A stretch of DNA of 64,000 nucleotides from Rhizobium sp. ACO-34A. Lineage in GTDB: Bacteria; Pseudomonadota; Alphaproteobacteria; Rhizobiales; Rhizobiaceae. Both the position numbers and the translations under genes were made by a program. The stretch covers positions 4,486,001-4,550,000 of the forward strand of contig CP021371.1 in assembly GCA_002600635.1 (NCBI GenBank), written 5' to 3'. Positions 1 through 9,623 of this stretch are shown here, piece after piece. The notes beneath the pieces are model-generated. The model did not search any database. It worked only from the letters and a program-made list of their open reading frames with translations, and was not told the DNA's origin. Within the stretch, counting starts at the first letter, position 1. Each line of letters begins with the position of its first letter.

Positions 1-1
1 T

Positions 2-910
2 CTCGGCGGCCTGATCGCGCTACTTGCCGCCGGTAGCATGCAATATGCCGGCTATCTGCCTGCGGCTTTGCCCGCAGCAAGCTCTGGTACCGACACGTCG
101 GCTCTTTCATCCGAGGTAGAGGCACTCCGCTCGCAGATTGCAAACCTTCCCGCCGCGGGACCGGCCACGACCGACCCTGCCCTTGTGGACCGCCTCTCGG
201 CCCTTGAGGCATCCGTGGCAAGCCGCCCGGAAAACGCCGTCGATCCTGCCGCCGTCGAGGAACTCCGGTTGAAACTCGCCCAGAACGAGGAAGCGCTCGC
301 CACCCTTCGCAATGCGGTCGCCGGCAACAGCCAGGCGCTCTCGGACAGCGAGCGCCGCCTTGCGGAAGCCGAAAAGAAGATCGAGGAACCGCGCACCGAC
401 GTGCAGATGGCCCGCGCCATTGCTGTGACCGCCCTCAAATCGGCTATCGACCGTGGCGGCCCCTATCTTGCGGAACTCGATACTCTCGCCAGCATCGCGC
501 CGGATGATCCGGTAGTGGAAGGCCTGCGCCCCCATGCGGCGACCGGCGTCCAGTCTCGCGCCGACCTGATCCGCCGTTTCTCGCAGACCGCCGATGCGGC
601 CCTCGCCGCGATCCACCAGCCGGATCCGAACGAAGGCATCGGCCAGCGGCTTCTTTCCAGCGCCTTGTCCGTGGTCAAGGTTCGCCCCGTCGGCAATGTC
701 GAGGGATCGACGCCCGAAGCGATCATCGCACGCATGGAAGACAAGCTGCAGAATGGCGACCTCAAGGGTGCTTCCCTCGAATGGGACACCCTGCCCGACG
801 CGGCCAAGGCCGCATCTTCCGGCTTCAATGAACTGCTGAAGACCCGCATGGACGTGGAAGCGCTGATCGGCACGGCCATGGCCACCGCCGTCAACGGTAC
901 GCAGGGCTGA
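2..910 (+). CDS. Mitofilin (Mic60)-like inner-membrane protein, 5' end missing
   Basis: The frame is open through the left edge, so the start lies outside the window. The visible part begins inside a hydrophobic stretch (LGGLIALLAAGS), fits a membrane anchor, and continues into an Ala/Glu/Leu-rich predicted coiled coil (roughly nt 110-420) and an alpha-helical C-terminal domain ending at TGA 908-910. This architecture, immediately upstream of a HemY-N gene, matches the alphaproteobacterial COG4223/mitofilin family, which sits in heme-biosynthesis gene clusters and is regarded as the bacterial relative of mitochondrial Mic60. It probably acts in the inner membrane and projects into the periplasm. 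It is followed after 11 bp by the HemY-like gene and is likely cotranscribed with it. The family assignment rests on architecture and neighbourhood. Confidence 0.75.
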   Translation, partial: LGGLIALLAAGSMQYAGYLPAALPAASSGTDTSALSSEVEALRSQIANLPAAGPATTDPALVDRLSALEASVASRPENAVDPAAVEELRLKLAQNEEALATLRNAVAGNSQALSDSERRLAEAEKKIEEPRTDVQMARAIAVTALKSAIDRGGPYLAELDTLASIAPDDPVVEGLRPHAATGVQSRADLIRRFSQTADAALAAIHQPDPNEGIGQRLLSSALSVVKVRPVGNVEGSTPEAIIARMEDKLQNGDLKGASLEWDTLPDAAKAASSGFNELLKTRMDVEALIGTAMATAVNGTQG

Positions 911-921
911 GGAAACGATAG

Positions 922-2520
922 ATGCTCAGAATCCTGTCTTACGTCGTCCTCGTCCTTCTTCTCGGTATCGGCTTCGCGTGGCTTGCCGAGCGCCCTGGTT
1001 CGCTGTCGATCATCTGGCAGGGCCAGTTGATCGAGATGAGCCTGATGGTCGCCGCCGCCATTCTGGTGTCGATCGTGGCCCTCGTGATGTTCGTCTGGTG
1101 GTTAGCCCGGACAGTGTGGACCTCACCGCATTCCGTGCGCCGTTACTTCCGTGCCCGCACCCGGGATCGGGGCTATCAGGCGCTCTCCACCGGCCTGATT
1201 GCTGCCGGCGCCGGCAATGCCGCGCTCGCCCGCAAGATGAGCGCCCGCGCCCGCGGCCTGCTTCGCGCCGATCAGGAACCGCTGATCCTCGTGCTCGACG
1301 CACAGGCCGCCGTCATCGAGGGGCGTTTCGACGAGGCCCGCCGTCTGTTCCAGCAGATGTCGGAGGATCCGGAAACCCGTGAACTCGGCCTGCGCGGACT
1401 TCACGTCGAGGCGACCCGTCTCGGCGCCCATGAGGCCGCACGCCAATATGCGGAAACCGCCGCCGAAAGTGCGCCCTACCTTCCCTGGGCGGCAAAATCG
1501 ACATTGGAACACCGCTGTCGCGCTGGTCACTGGGACGATGCGATCCGCCTGCTCGACCAGCAGCGCGTCGCCCATGTCCTGAAGCGCGCCGAAGCCGACC
1601 GCCTGAAGGCTGTTCTTCTAACCGCAAAGGCCGAGGACCGGCTGGAAAGCGATCCGTCCGTTGCCCGCGACAATGCCGTTCAGGCTTTGAAGCTTGCCAG
1701 GGATCTGGTGCCGGCGGCCATCATCGCCGCCAAGGGCTATCTTCGGGAAGACAACCTGCGGAAAGCCACCAGCGTGCTGGAGCAGGTCTGGAAGCTTTCG
1801 CCCCACCCGGATATCGCCCGCACCTATCTCCGGGCGCGCAGCGGCGACAGCGCCGTCGACCGGCTGAAGAAGGCGGAGCGTCTGGAGCATCTGCGTCCCA
1901 ACAACATCGAGTCCCTGCTGATCGTCGCCGAAGCCGCCCTCGACGCCCAGGACTTCGCCAAGGCGCGCAGCAAGGCGGAAGCCGCCGCCCGGATGGAATC
2001 GAGTGAGCGCGTTTACCTGCTCTTTGCCGATATCGAAGAGGCTGACACGAACGATCAGGGCCGCATCCGCTACTGGATGGGCGAGGCGTTGAAAGCCGGT
2101 CGCGACCCGGCCTGGGTGGCCGATGGCTACGTCTCGGAAAAGTGGCTGCCGCTTTCCCCCGTTACCGGCAAGCTGGATGCCTTTGAATGGAAAGTGCCTT
2201 TCGACCAGGTTGAAGGCGCAATCGAGGACGGCACCGTCAATCGCGGCGAGCAGGCGCTGAGTGCGCTGCCGCCCCTGCAGACGAAGCCGCAGCCATCAGC
2301 CGCGCCCGAAAGCCGCGAAGCGCCCCCGGTCATCGAAACCACAACGCCTGCCGCTGCGCCGGCGCCCGCCAGCAAGCCAGCACAGGTGACGCCGAAGGCG
2401 GAAGAGACTGCTCCGGCAACTGTTCCCGAACCGTTCTTCGGCCGACCGCCCGATGATCCCGGCGTGCGTGATCCCGCGGGGACAACTGATGACAGCAAGA
2501 CCCGCCTCCGGCTTTTCTGA
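922..2520 (+). CDS. hemY: HemY-N domain / TPR membrane protein
   Basis: 532 residues. Two N-terminal membrane segments (about residues 4-22 and 39-62) are followed by a HemY_N region (SPHSVRRYFRARTRDRGYQA), a long TPR-like helical array (about 100-400) and a Pro/Ala-rich tail (about 440-532) that looks disordered. The family is found in heme-biosynthesis operons of proteobacteria, but this HemY is not the protoporphyrinogen oxidase of the same name and its biochemical role is unclear; a scaffold at the inner membrane is the usual suggestion. The start is preceded by AGGAAA. It lies 11 bp after the mitofilin-like gene and 12 bp before the TerB-like gene, consistent with one operon. Confidence 0.88.
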   Translation: MLRILSYVVLVLLLGIGFAWLAERPGSLSIIWQGQLIEMSLMVAAAILVSIVALVMFVWWLARTVWTSPHSVRRYFRARTRDRGYQALSTGLIAAGAGNAALARKMSARARGLLRADQEPLILVLDAQAAVIEGRFDEARRLFQQMSEDPETRELGLRGLHVEATRLGAHEAARQYAETAAESAPYLPWAAKSTLEHRCRAGHWDDAIRLLDQQRVAHVLKRAEADRLKAVLLTAKAEDRLESDPSVARDNAVQALKLARDLVPAAIIAAKGYLREDNLRKATSVLEQVWKLSPHPDIARTYLRARSGDSAVDRLKKAERLEHLRPNNIESLLIVAEAALDAQDFAKARSKAEAAARMESSERVYLLFADIEEADTNDQGRIRYWMGEALKAGRDPAWVADGYVSEKWLPLSPVTGKLDAFEWKVPFDQVEGAIEDGTVNRGEQALSALPPLQTKPQPSAAPESREAPPVIETTTPAAAPAPASKPAQVTPKAEETAPATVPEPFFGRPPDDPGVRDPAGTTDDSKTRLRLF

Positions 2521-2532
2521 CAGGGAGAACCC

Positions 2533-3009
2533 ATGCTGGAACGCCTGCAATCCTTCTTCCAGACCCTGACTCAAGGCAGGGAAAGGAAGGCCTTTGCTCC
2601 TGACGATCCAAGGATCGCGGTCGCAGCCCTGTGCTTTCAGGTCATGGAAGCCGATGGCTTCGTCCACAAGGCCGAACGCGACAAGCTTCGGCAACTGCTG
2701 AAGGAACAGTATGGGCTCGAAGGTGCGCAGCTCGAAGAGCTTCTCGACGCCGGTCAGAAGGCCGAGAGCGAGGCCGTGGACTATTACCGCTTCACCTCCG
2801 ACCTGAAACGGCATCTCAACGAAGCCGAACGCCAGCAGTTGGTCGGCATTCTCTGGGACATCGTTTATGCGGACGGCGACAGGAGCGAAACGGAAGACCA
2901 TGTGATCTGGCGCATCGCCGACCTGCTCGGCGTGTCGGGCCGCGACCGCGTCAGCGAACGGCACGATGCCGTCAACCGCGCCGGACTGGGGAACGACAGC
3001 GATGCTTGA
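2533..3009 (+). CDS. TerB-family protein
   Basis: 158 residues, acidic and all-helical in appearance, with the two-repeat layout of TerB-like domains (FQVMEADGFVHKAERDKL near residue 40 and WDIVYADGDRSETEDHVI near 115). The Asp/Glu-rich turns resemble those that bind divalent metal in TerB. Homologues are widespread in alphaproteobacteria and are usually annotated as tellurite-resistance TerB, although no tellurite genes are nearby and that label should not be read as function. A strong AGGGAG site precedes the ATG. The stop overlaps the start of the glutamine amidotransferase gene (ATGCTTGA), so the two are probably translationally coupled. Confidence 0.8.
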   Translation: MLERLQSFFQTLTQGRERKAFAPDDPRIAVAALCFQVMEADGFVHKAERDKLRQLLKEQYGLEGAQLEELLDAGQKAESEAVDYYRFTSDLKRHLNEAERQQLVGILWDIVYADGDRSETEDHVIWRIADLLGVSGRDRVSERHDAVNRAGLGNDSDA

Positions 3010-3733
3010 CATGCCCGACCGACGCCGAAGTATCAAGGCTCCGGTACTCATCGTCCTGCATCAGGAGCGCTCCAGTGCCGGCCGCGTCGGTCAGCTCCTG
3101 CTGGAAAAGGGCTACCCGCTGGACATTCGCCGGCCCGTCCTTGGCGAGGCCCTGCCCAAGACGCTGGCCGAGCATTCCGGTGCAGTGGTCTTCGGCGGCC
3201 CCATGAGCGCCAACGACCCCGACGAATTCGTAAGAACGGAAATCAACTGGCTCGATATTCCGCTGAGGGAAAACAAGCCGTATCTCGGCATCTGCCTCGG
3301 CGCCCAGATGCTGGTGCATCATCTCGGCGGCAGGGTGGAGACGGAACCTCACGGCCGCGTCGAAATCGGCTGGTACCCCATCCGCCCGACAGAACACGGC
3401 CGCCTGCTGATGCACTGGCCGAAGATGGTCTATCACTTCCATCGCGAAGGCTTCGACCTTCCTCATGGCTGTCAGCGGCTTGCGGAAGGCGATGTCTATC
3501 GCAATCAGGCGATCCGCTATGGCGAGAACGCCTGGGGCATCCAGTTCCATGCCGAACTGACCCGGGCGATGATGCATCGCTGGGTCGTGCACGGCGCCAG
3601 CCGCTTCGTCATGCCCAACGCCCAGCAGGGCCGCGACCATCTCGAAGGGCGCATGATCTTCGATGCGCCGCTGAAAGCCTGGTTGTCCGAATTCCTCGAT
3701 CTCGTCTTCGAAAAGAACCGCTGCCCGGCCTGA
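3002..3733 (+). CDS. Class I glutamine amidotransferase
   Basis: 243 residues. The catalytic triad of class I (GuaA-type) glutamine amidotransferases is complete: Cys98 in YLGICLGAQM, and His183 and Glu185 in WGIQFHAEL. The oxyanion-loop region FGGPMSAND is also present. There is no synthetase domain, so it is a stand-alone enzyme that may hydrolyse glutamine, a gamma-glutamyl compound or a related amide; the substrate is not evident. I chose ATG 3002, which overlaps the TerB stop, over an in-frame ATG at 2966 because the longer form would run 44 bp into the upstream gene. Its end converges with the MFS gene 6 bp away. Confidence 0.85.
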   Translation: MLDMPDRRRSIKAPVLIVLHQERSSAGRVGQLLLEKGYPLDIRRPVLGEALPKTLAEHSGAVVFGGPMSANDPDEFVRTEINWLDIPLRENKPYLGICLGAQMLVHHLGGRVETEPHGRVEIGWYPIRPTEHGRLLMHWPKMVYHFHREGFDLPHGCQRLAEGDVYRNQAIRYGENAWGIQFHAELTRAMMHRWVVHGASRFVMPNAQQGRDHLEGRMIFDAPLKAWLSEFLDLVFEKNRCPA

Positions 3734-3739
3734 AGCCGC

Positions 3740-5011
3740 CTATTTGCGATCCTGTGAATTCGGCGCGTCGAGGCTGTCGATGCGGCGAAGCTGCGGGAAG
3801 CCGATGGACCACAGGATCGCGACGGCAAGCGTGCCAAGACCGCCGATCACCACCGCCGGAACCGGTCCCACCAGATGGGCCATTGTGCCGGCGCGGAATT
3901 CGCCAAGCTCGTTCGATGCCCCGATGAACACCATGTTGACGGCATTCACCCGGCCGCGCACCTCGTCCGGCGTCCAGAGCGCGATCAGCGTCTCACGCAC
4001 ATAGACCGACGCCATGTCGGCCGCGCCCATCAGCATCAGCGCCAGAATGGAAATCCACGCCGTCTGCGAAAGGCCGAACATCACCGTTGCCACCCCGAAC
4101 AGGGCAACGCCGATGAACATGAAGACACCGGCATTATGCCGGATCGGGAAGCTCGCAAGGATCACCGCGACGATAATCGCGCCGACACCCGGCGCCGAAC
4201 GCAGAAGTCCCAAGCCCCAGGGGCCAAGGGTCAACACATCGCTGGCGAAAACCGGCATCAGGGCGATGGCGCCGCCAAGGAGCACGGCGAACAGGTCGAG
4301 CGAGATCGCCCCCAGCACCACCTTCTCGCCGAAGATGAACCGGAAGCCTGCAAGGATCGTGTTCCAGGTGACGGCCTTCGACGAAGTGCGCTGCGCGGGC
4401 TTCTTGACCATGAAGACCAGAAGGGCTGCACCGAGGAAGAAAGCGAACGAGACCGTATAGGCCACCACCGGGCTGAAACCGTAAAGCAGGCCTCCCGCGA
4501 CGGGACCGATGATGGAGGCGGTCTGCCAGGAGGACGAATTCCACGCCACGGCATTGGAGAGATCTTCGGCAGGAACGAGGTTCGGCGCCAGCGACTGCAC
4601 CGCCGGAGAATTGAAGGCGCGCTCGATGCCGAAGATGGTCAGGATGATGAAGACAAGGATCGGCTCGAACGCATCGAACGCGGTGATGGCCAGCATCGCC
4701 CCGGCGCAAAGCGCGCTGACGATCATGCAGATGGCAACGATGGCTCGCCGGTTATAGCGATCGACCACGGAACCGGTAACAAGGATCAGAAGCAGTGCCG
4801 GCAGGAACTGCACGAGGCCGATCATGCCGAGATAGAAGGCGCTCTTCGTCTCGTCATACATCTGCCAGCCGACGGAGACACTCAGGATCTGGGTCGCGAA
4901 GGCGCCGAGGAAACGGGCGAAGAAGAAACGCGTATAGGAAACGTGCCGGAAGGCTGCGAAACGATCCCCGGACTTGGAGGCATGCATGACGGGACTTTCC
5001 ACTCTGGGCAC
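3740..5011 (-). CDS. MFS transporter, EntS/MFS_3-like
   Basis: 423 residues with about 12 hydrophobic segments. The N-terminal half carries SVDRYNRR-type MFS loop motifs (SVVDRYNRRAIVAIC), and the sequence GIERAFNSPAVQSLAPNLVP is characteristic of the MFS_3/enterobactin-exporter-like group. It is probably a proton-driven exporter of a small molecule; the substrate is unknown. Translation could also begin at ATG 4987 (MHASKSGDRF), which would remove eight residues and place the start closer to the first membrane segment. No regulator lies beside it. The gene is divergent from yggT. Confidence 0.85.
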   Translation of the reverse strand: MPRVESPVMHASKSGDRFAAFRHVSYTRFFFARFLGAFATQILSVSVGWQMYDETKSAFYLGMIGLVQFLPALLLILVTGSVVDRYNRRAIVAICMIVSALCAGAMLAITAFDAFEPILVFIILTIFGIERAFNSPAVQSLAPNLVPAEDLSNAVAWNSSSWQTASIIGPVAGGLLYGFSPVVAYTVSFAFFLGAALLVFMVKKPAQRTSSKAVTWNTILAGFRFIFGEKVVLGAISLDLFAVLLGGAIALMPVFASDVLTLGPWGLGLLRSAPGVGAIIVAVILASFPIRHNAGVFMFIGVALFGVATVMFGLSQTAWISILALMLMGAADMASVYVRETLIALWTPDEVRGRVNAVNMVFIGASNELGEFRAGTMAHLVGPVPAVVIGGLGTLAVAILWSIGFPQLRRIDSLDAPNSQDRK

Positions 5012-5128
5012 GCTGCGCGGAAAAACCGGCGCACCCGTTAAACATGTTTCGTTTTCCGGCGGACCGCAGTACTTGCCCGCTTAGTCGCCAATGTCTACAT
5101 GTCTGTCAACCGAGAAATGGAGACCCGC

Positions 5129-5419
5129 ATGCTCGCGCTGTTTCAGACGATCGACCTGGCATTGAATCTTTACACATGGGTACTGATCGCCAGTGCCATC
5201 TTTTCCTGGCTCTACGCATTCAACGTCATCAATTCGAGCAACAGCTTCGTCAATTCGATCGGCACCTTCCTCTACAATGTGACGGAACCGGTCCTGCGGC
5301 CGATCCGCAAGATCCTGCCGGACCTTGGCGGCATCGACATCTCGCCGATCGTCGTCCTGCTCCTGATCTTCTTCATCCGTTCGCTGATGTGGAACAGCAT
5401 CGTTCCGCTCTTTCTGTGA
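5129..5419 (+). CDS. YggT-family membrane protein
   Basis: 96 residues with two hydrophobic segments (about 6-28 and 68-90) separated by the conserved block [20 protein letters not shown], the hallmark of the YggT family. Members are small inner-membrane proteins, in some bacteria linked to osmotic tolerance or cell-envelope and division functions; the molecular role is not settled. I selected ATG 5129 because GGAG lies 6 bp upstream and because related proteins begin MLALFQ; in-frame ATGs at 5099 and 5117 exist. The stop codon overlaps the GTG start of the next gene, giving the common yggT-yggU pair. Confidence 0.9.
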   Translation: MLALFQTIDLALNLYTWVLIASAIFSWLYAFNVINSSNSFVNSIGTFLYNVTEPVLRPIRKILPDLGGIDISPIVVLLLIFFIRSLMWNSIVPLFL

Positions 5420-5730
5420 AGCGACCCTACAAGCGCCTCGAAGACCATCTGCGCCTCGCAATCCGGCTGACGCCGAATGCGGGGCGCGATGCTTTGGAAG
5501 GGGTTGAGGAAAATGCGGAAGGCGAGGCCTATCTTCGCGCCCGCGTCACCAGCGTTCCGGAAAAGGGCAAGGCCAACAAGGCGTTGATCGCTCTCATCGC
5601 AAAAGCGGTCGGAGTTCCGAAATCCTCCATTTCCCTTGTCTCGGGAGAGACCGCCAGACAAAAAATCCTCCGGATCGATGGCGACCCGGAGGATTTGGAA
5701 AGAAGACTGGACGGCCTTTCGGCCGCCTGA
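5416..5730 (+). CDS. DUF167 / YggU-family protein
   Basis: 104 residues starting with GTG, which overlaps the YggT stop (GTGA). The family signature is clear: [14 protein letters not shown] near the N terminus and [20 protein letters not shown] in the middle, followed by [18 protein letters not shown]167 proteins are small cytosolic alpha/beta proteins of unknown biochemical function that often accompany YggT. A longer reading frame extends upstream to 5044 but lies in the wrong frame over yggT and has no family similarity, so I reject it. The gene ends 2 bp from the convergent pyrophosphatase gene. Confidence 0.9.
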   Translation: MKRPYKRLEDHLRLAIRLTPNAGRDALEGVEENAEGEAYLRARVTSVPEKGKANKALIALIAKAVGVPKSSISLVSGETARQKILRIDGDPEDLERRLDGLSAA

Positions 5731-5732
5731 AA

Positions 5733-6266
5733 TCACTTCTGCGCGTTGTAACGCTCGATGGCCTCGACGATCAGCCTTTTGGCAACGCTGACATCCTGCC
5801 AGCCGCCGATCTTCACCCACTTGCCGGGTTCCAGATCCTTGTAGTGCTCGAAGAAGTGCTCGATCTGCTTCAGCGTGATCTCCGGAAGATCGGTGTAGTT
5901 CTCGATCTTGTCGTAGCGGCGCGTCAGCTTCGGAACCGGAACTGCGAGGATCTTTTCGTCCTTGCCGCCATCGTCTTCCATGATCATCACGCCGATCGGG
6001 CGAACGTTGATGACGCAGCCGGGAACCAGGGGACGCGTGTTACAGACCAGCACGTCTACCGGGTCGCCATCTTCCGACAGGGTATGCGGTACGAAGCCGT
6101 AATTGCCCGGATAGGTCATCGGCGTATAGAGGAAGCGGTCGACGACCAGCGCGCCGGCGTCCTTGTCCATTTCGTACTTGATCGGCTGGCCACCGACCGG
6201 CACTTCGATGATGACGTTGACGTCTTCCGGCGGATTCTTGCCAATGGCGATAGCATCGATACGCAT
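5733..6266 (-). CDS. ppa: Inorganic pyrophosphatase (family I)
   Basis: 177 residues, the usual length for bacterial family I soluble pyrophosphatase. It hydrolyses pyrophosphate to two phosphates in the cytosol, pulling biosynthetic reactions forward. The active-site signature [10 protein letters not shown] (metal-binding aspartates) is present, with [18 protein letters not shown] and [14 protein letters not shown] upstream, also conserved. I prefer the start MRIDAIAIG at 6266, which has GGGGA about 5 bp upstream, over the in-frame ATG at 6278. It converges with the DUF167 gene and appears to be transcribed alone. Confidence 0.97.
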   Translation of the reverse strand: MRIDAIAIGKNPPEDVNVIIEVPVGGQPIKYEMDKDAGALVVDRFLYTPMTYPGNYGFVPHTLSEDGDPVDVLVCNTRPLVPGCVINVRPIGVMIMEDDGGKDEKILAVPVPKLTRRYDKIENYTDLPEITLKQIEHFFEHYKDLEPGKWVKIGGWQDVSVAKRLIVEAIERYNAQK

Positions 6267-6460
6267 TTTCGTCCCCATGGGAGTGTTGAAATCCGGGGTT
6301 TCCTAAAGGGAATCATGGCGCAATGCAACACGGCTTTGGGCGGAGAGCCCGACAATTGCCGGCAAGGTTACCGGCCTAATTTGTTTGCAATTCCTGCAGC
6401 GACCCTACACGAAGCCCGGCCGGATCTGGTATAACCGCCCGGATATCGGGGGGATCGACT

Positions 6461-7084
6461 ATGAAGCTTTCAGTATCTGCAACCCTGGGGACTGCCGCCT
6501 TATTCTGTGCCCTTCACGGCCCGGTGCTCGCCAATGACAGCACCTATACCGATCTTGATCTCGACAAGTGCAAGACGGTCGCCTCCGACGACATGGGCGC
6601 GATCATGCTTTGCAGCGGCTATAAGGACTATCAGGTCCATTTTGCCGAGGGCGACCTGCGCCAGAGCGTGTTCTACGGTCCGCTCGACAAGAAATGGCAG
6701 GAACAGGGCTTCGAATCCTTCGAGCCCTTCAACCACGTTGGTGCGAAGATCGAATGGCGGCTGGACGGTTCAGGCAAGCCTTTCGCTGCGATCCTCCGCT
6801 GGTTCCTCGAAAATGTTGGCCCCGAAGGCGAACCCACGGAAGCCAGCACGGGACAAGCGCTTGTGGTCAGCCGCGTCGCACAGCGGGAAGACGGCCTCGG
6901 CTGCGTGGTGGGTTATGTCGATGCACTGGCAAATCCGAACGCCAACGAAATAGCCCGCAAGATCGCCGACGAAGAGGCCAGGAACTTCGCCGGCGGCCAT
7001 CAGGAAGCGGTATGGCACGGAAAACGGGGCGACAAGGCGTCAGAACCGACGCACGTCTTCCCCGACGGCTTCCCCCAGCAATAA
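6461..7084 (+). CDS. Secreted protein of unknown function
   Basis: 207 residues with a likely Sec signal peptide (MKLSVSATLGTAALFCALHG, cleavage near VLA-ND at residues 23-25). The mature part contains several cysteines (in DKCKTV, MLCSGY and LGCVVG) that could form disulfides, and no motif I recognise. It is therefore probably a periplasmic protein restricted to rhizobial relatives. A strong GGGGGG purine run precedes the ATG. It converges with the GNAT gene, whose end is 9 bp away. Nothing in the neighbourhood indicates its function. Confidence 0.75.
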   Translation: MKLSVSATLGTAALFCALHGPVLANDSTYTDLDLDKCKTVASDDMGAIMLCSGYKDYQVHFAEGDLRQSVFYGPLDKKWQEQGFESFEPFNHVGAKIEWRLDGSGKPFAAILRWFLENVGPEGEPTEASTGQALVVSRVAQREDGLGCVVGYVDALANPNANEIARKIADEEARNFAGGHQEAVWHGKRGDKASEPTHVFPDGFPQQ

Positions 7085-7093
7085 GAATGCGGA

Positions 7094-7600
7094 TCAGTTC
7101 CAGATGAAGCCGAGCTTCTTGAGTTGAACGTCGTCGAAGTCTTCCATCCCCTCGACGGTATCGATCCCGCCATTCGAGCGGAAGAAATCGACCGCGTGAC
7201 GGCTGTCATCGAGGCACCAGACGACAGTGCCGTTACATCCGAGCGATTTCAGCAGGCGGCGCGCTTCGCCGAACAGAGTATGGCCGAGACCGATGCCCTG
7301 ATACTCAGGACGCATGTAGATCTCGTAGACTTCGCCTTCCTGCGGAAGAGCGCGGGCGCGATTGAGACCGACCGTGGCATAACCGGCAATGGTTCCGGCG
7401 ACATCAGCGACGAGGATGGTTGCGGGACCGGAAGTCGCCTTGCGCCACCAGTTTTCACTGCGGCGTTCGATCATCTTCGTCAGGGCGCGATACGGAATGA
7501 GGCCAGCATAGGTATGCTGCCAGGAAACGCGATGCGCCTCCGCTATGGCCCTCGCATCCTGCCGCTCGGCAGGGCGAACATCGATCGACAACGTCTTCAT
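7094..7600 (-). CDS. GNAT-family N-acetyltransferase
   Basis: 168 residues. The acetyl-CoA binding motif A is visible as YEIYMRPEYQGIGLGHTLFG (Q-x-x-G-x-G/L), preceded by VRPAERQDARAIAEAHRVSW typical of the N-terminal strand-helix of GNAT enzymes, and followed by VVWCLDDSRHAVDFFRSNGG for the C-terminal acceptor side. It transfers acetyl from acetyl-CoA to an amine; the substrate cannot be inferred. I use ATG 7600; an in-frame GTG at 7633 would add eleven residues without obvious family similarity. It stands alone between the secreted-protein gene and the typA terminator. Confidence 0.88.
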   Translation of the reverse strand: MKTLSIDVRPAERQDARAIAEAHRVSWQHTYAGLIPYRALTKMIERRSENWWRKATSGPATILVADVAGTIAGYATVGLNRARALPQEGEVYEIYMRPEYQGIGLGHTLFGEARRLLKSLGCNGTVVWCLDDSRHAVDFFRSNGGIDTVEGMEDFDDVQLKKLGFIWN

Positions 7601-7745
7601 AACGTCACTTTCGTCCCGCTGCACCTCGACCACTTGCCGGCGGATGCCGGAAACACGAGGCCCTCCAGACCACCATCATGGTCCACGACGAAAATTTAAC
7701 GCTTTTTTAACCTTTGCCGCAAGCCCGGCCACAATCAAACCACAA

Positions 7746-7778
7746 ACAAAAACCCCCGGCTCGATGAGCCGGGGGGTT
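7746..7778 (-). terminator. Intrinsic terminator downstream of typA
   Basis: The plus strand shows an A-rich run followed by an inverted repeat with arms AACCCCCGGCTC (7751-7762) and GAGCCGGGG (from 7766), loop GAT. Read on the minus strand, it becomes a long GC stem followed by TTTTTGTTTG, 25-55 bp past the typA stop codon. Confidence 0.9.
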
Positions 7779-7802
7779 GAAAATACGGATCTGGAAAGAA
7801 GA

Positions 7803-9623
7803 TCAGGCCTGGATCTTTGCCTTCTCGAAGCGCTTACGGTCGTTGGCATCGAGATAGATCTTGCGAAGACGGATCGACTTCGGCGTCACTTCCATCAGTT
7901 CGTCGTCCTGGATCCACGACAGTGCACGGTCCAGCGTCATGCGGATCGGCGGGGTCAGCCTGACGGCTTCGTCCTTGCCGGCCGAACGGATGTTGGTCAG
8001 CTGCTTGCCCTTGAGAACATTGACCTCGAGGTCGTTGTCGCGGGAGTGGATGCCGATGATCATGCCGGCATAGACCTTTTCACCCGGCTCGATGATCATC
8101 GGGCCGCGATCTTCCAGGTTGAACATCGCATAGGCGACGGCTTCGCCGGCCTGGTTGGCGAGCAGAACGCCGTTGGTACGACCACCGATTTCACCCTTGT
8201 AGGGCTGATAGTCGTGGAACAGGCGGTTCATGATCGCGGTGCCGCGCGTGTCGGTCAGCAGTTCCGACTGGTAGCCGATCAGGCCGCGGGTCGGAGCGAG
8301 GAACTTCAGACGAACGCGGTTGCCGCCGGAGGGGCGCAGTTCGGTCATCTCGGCCTTGCGCTCGGACATCTTCTGCACGACGACGCCGGAATGCTCTTCA
8401 TCGACGTCGATCACGACTTCTTCGATCGGCTCCATCGTGGTGCCGTTCTCGTCCTTGTGCATGACGACGCGCGGACGCGAAACGGCAAGCTCGAAGCCTT
8501 CGCGACGCATGGTCTCGATCAGAACGGCGAGCTGGAGTTCGCCGCGGCCGGATACGTAGAACGAATCCTTGCCTTCGGCTTCTTCGATCTTCAGCGCGAC
8601 ATTGCCTTCGGCTTCCTTGAACAGACGGTCGCGGATGACGCGGCTCGTGACCTTGTCGCCTTCGGTGCCGGCCAGCGGACTGTCGTTGACGATGAAGGAC
8701 ATGGTGACGGTCGGCGGGTCGATCGGCTGAGCCTGCATGGCTTCGGTGACCGAAGGATCACAGAACGTGTCGGCAACCGTGCCCTTGGAAAGGCCGGCGA
8801 TAGCGACGATGTCACCAGCCTGCGCTTCTTCGATCGGCTGACGCTCGATGCCGCGGAATGCGAGGATCTTCGAGATACGGCCCGTTTCGACGGTCTTGCC
8901 GTCCTGGCTCAGAACCTTGACGGCCTGGTTCGGCTTGATCGAACCGGAAGCGACGCGGCCAGTGATGATACGGCCGAGGAAGGGGTTTGCTTCGAGAAGC
9001 GTGCCGATCATGCGGAACGGACCTTCTTCGACCTTCGGTGCCGGAACGTGCTCCAGAACGAGATCGAGAAGCGGCGCCAGACCCTGATCCTTCGGACCTT
9101 CGGGGTTGACGTTCATCCAGCCATCGCGACCCGAACCGTAGAGGATCGGGAAGTCGAGCTGCTCGTCGGTGGCGTCGAGGTTGGCGAAGAGGTCGAAGAC
9201 TTCGTTGATGACTTCTTCATGGCGGCCGTCCGGACGGTCGATCTTGTTGATCGCGACGATCGGGCGAAGACCGACCTTCAGCGCCTTGCCGACCACGAAC
9301 TTGGTCTGCGGCATCGGGCCTTCCGAGGAGTCGACCAGAACGATCGCGCCGTCCACCATCGACAGGATGCGCTCGACTTCGCCGCCGAAGTCGGCGTGAC
9401 CGGGGGTGTCGACGATGTTGACGCGAACACCCTTCCACTCGACCGAGGTCGCCTTGGCGAGAATGGTGATGCCGCGTTCCTTTTCGAGGTCGTTCGAATC
9501 CATGACGCGTTCTGCAACACGCTGGTTTTCGCGGAACGAGCCGGACTGCTTGAGAAGCTCGTCGACGAGGGTCGTTTTCCCATGGTCAACGTGCGCAATG
9601 ATCGCGATATTGCGAAGGTTCAT
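7803..9623 (-). CDS. typA: Ribosome-associated GTPase BipA/TypA
   Basis: 606 residues, the standard family length. The translational GTPase motifs are present in order: G1 AHVDHGKT (residues 10-17), G3 [11 protein letters not shown] and G4 NKIDRPD, followed by EF-G-like domains III and V and the TypA-specific C-terminal domain. BipA/TypA is a 50S-binding GTPase that helps ribosome assembly and stress or cold growth. I use ATG 9623 ([17 protein letters not shown]), where the conserved family starts; an upstream in-frame extension to 9731 has no family match. It is transcribed alone and has a strong terminator. Confidence 0.97.
   Translation of the reverse strand: MNLRNIAIIAHVDHGKTTLVDELLKQSGSFRENQRVAERVMDSNDLEKERGITILAKATSVEWKGVRVNIVDTPGHADFGGEVERILSMVDGAIVLVDSSEGPMPQTKFVVGKALKVGLRPIVAINKIDRPDGRHEEVINEVFDLFANLDATDEQLDFPILYGSGRDGWMNVNPEGPKDQGLAPLLDLVLEHVPAPKVEEGPFRMIGTLLEANPFLGRIITGRVASGSIKPNQAVKVLSQDGKTVETGRISKILAFRGIERQPIEEAQAGDIVAIAGLSKGTVADTFCDPSVTEAMQAQPIDPPTVTMSFIVNDSPLAGTEGDKVTSRVIRDRLFKEAEGNVALKIEEAEGKDSFYVSGRGELQLAVLIETMRREGFELAVSRPRVVMHKDENGTTMEPIEEVVIDVDEEHSGVVVQKMSERKAEMTELRPSGGNRVRLKFLAPTRGLIGYQSELLTDTRGTAIMNRLFHDYQPYKGEIGGRTNGVLLANQAGEAVAYAMFNLEDRGPMIIEPGEKVYAGMIIGIHSRDNDLEVNVLKGKQLTNIRSAGKDEAVRLTPPIRMTLDRALSWIQDDELMEVTPKSIRLRKIYLDANDRKRFEKAKIQA

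Noticed and set aside
2533..3009. Tellurite resistance determinant
   Set aside because: The gene has a TerB-like fold pattern, but other ter genes (terC, terD, terZ) are absent, so resistance cannot be claimed.
3875..5041. 388-codon open frame antisense to the EntS-like transporter
   Set aside because: The product is extremely Asp/Arg/Gly/His-rich, as expected from the complement of membrane-protein codons, while the minus strand gives a regular 12-segment transporter.
5044..5415. N-terminal extension of the DUF167 protein
   Set aside because: It lies in another frame over yggT and has no similarity; the GTG overlapping the yggT stop is a natural start.
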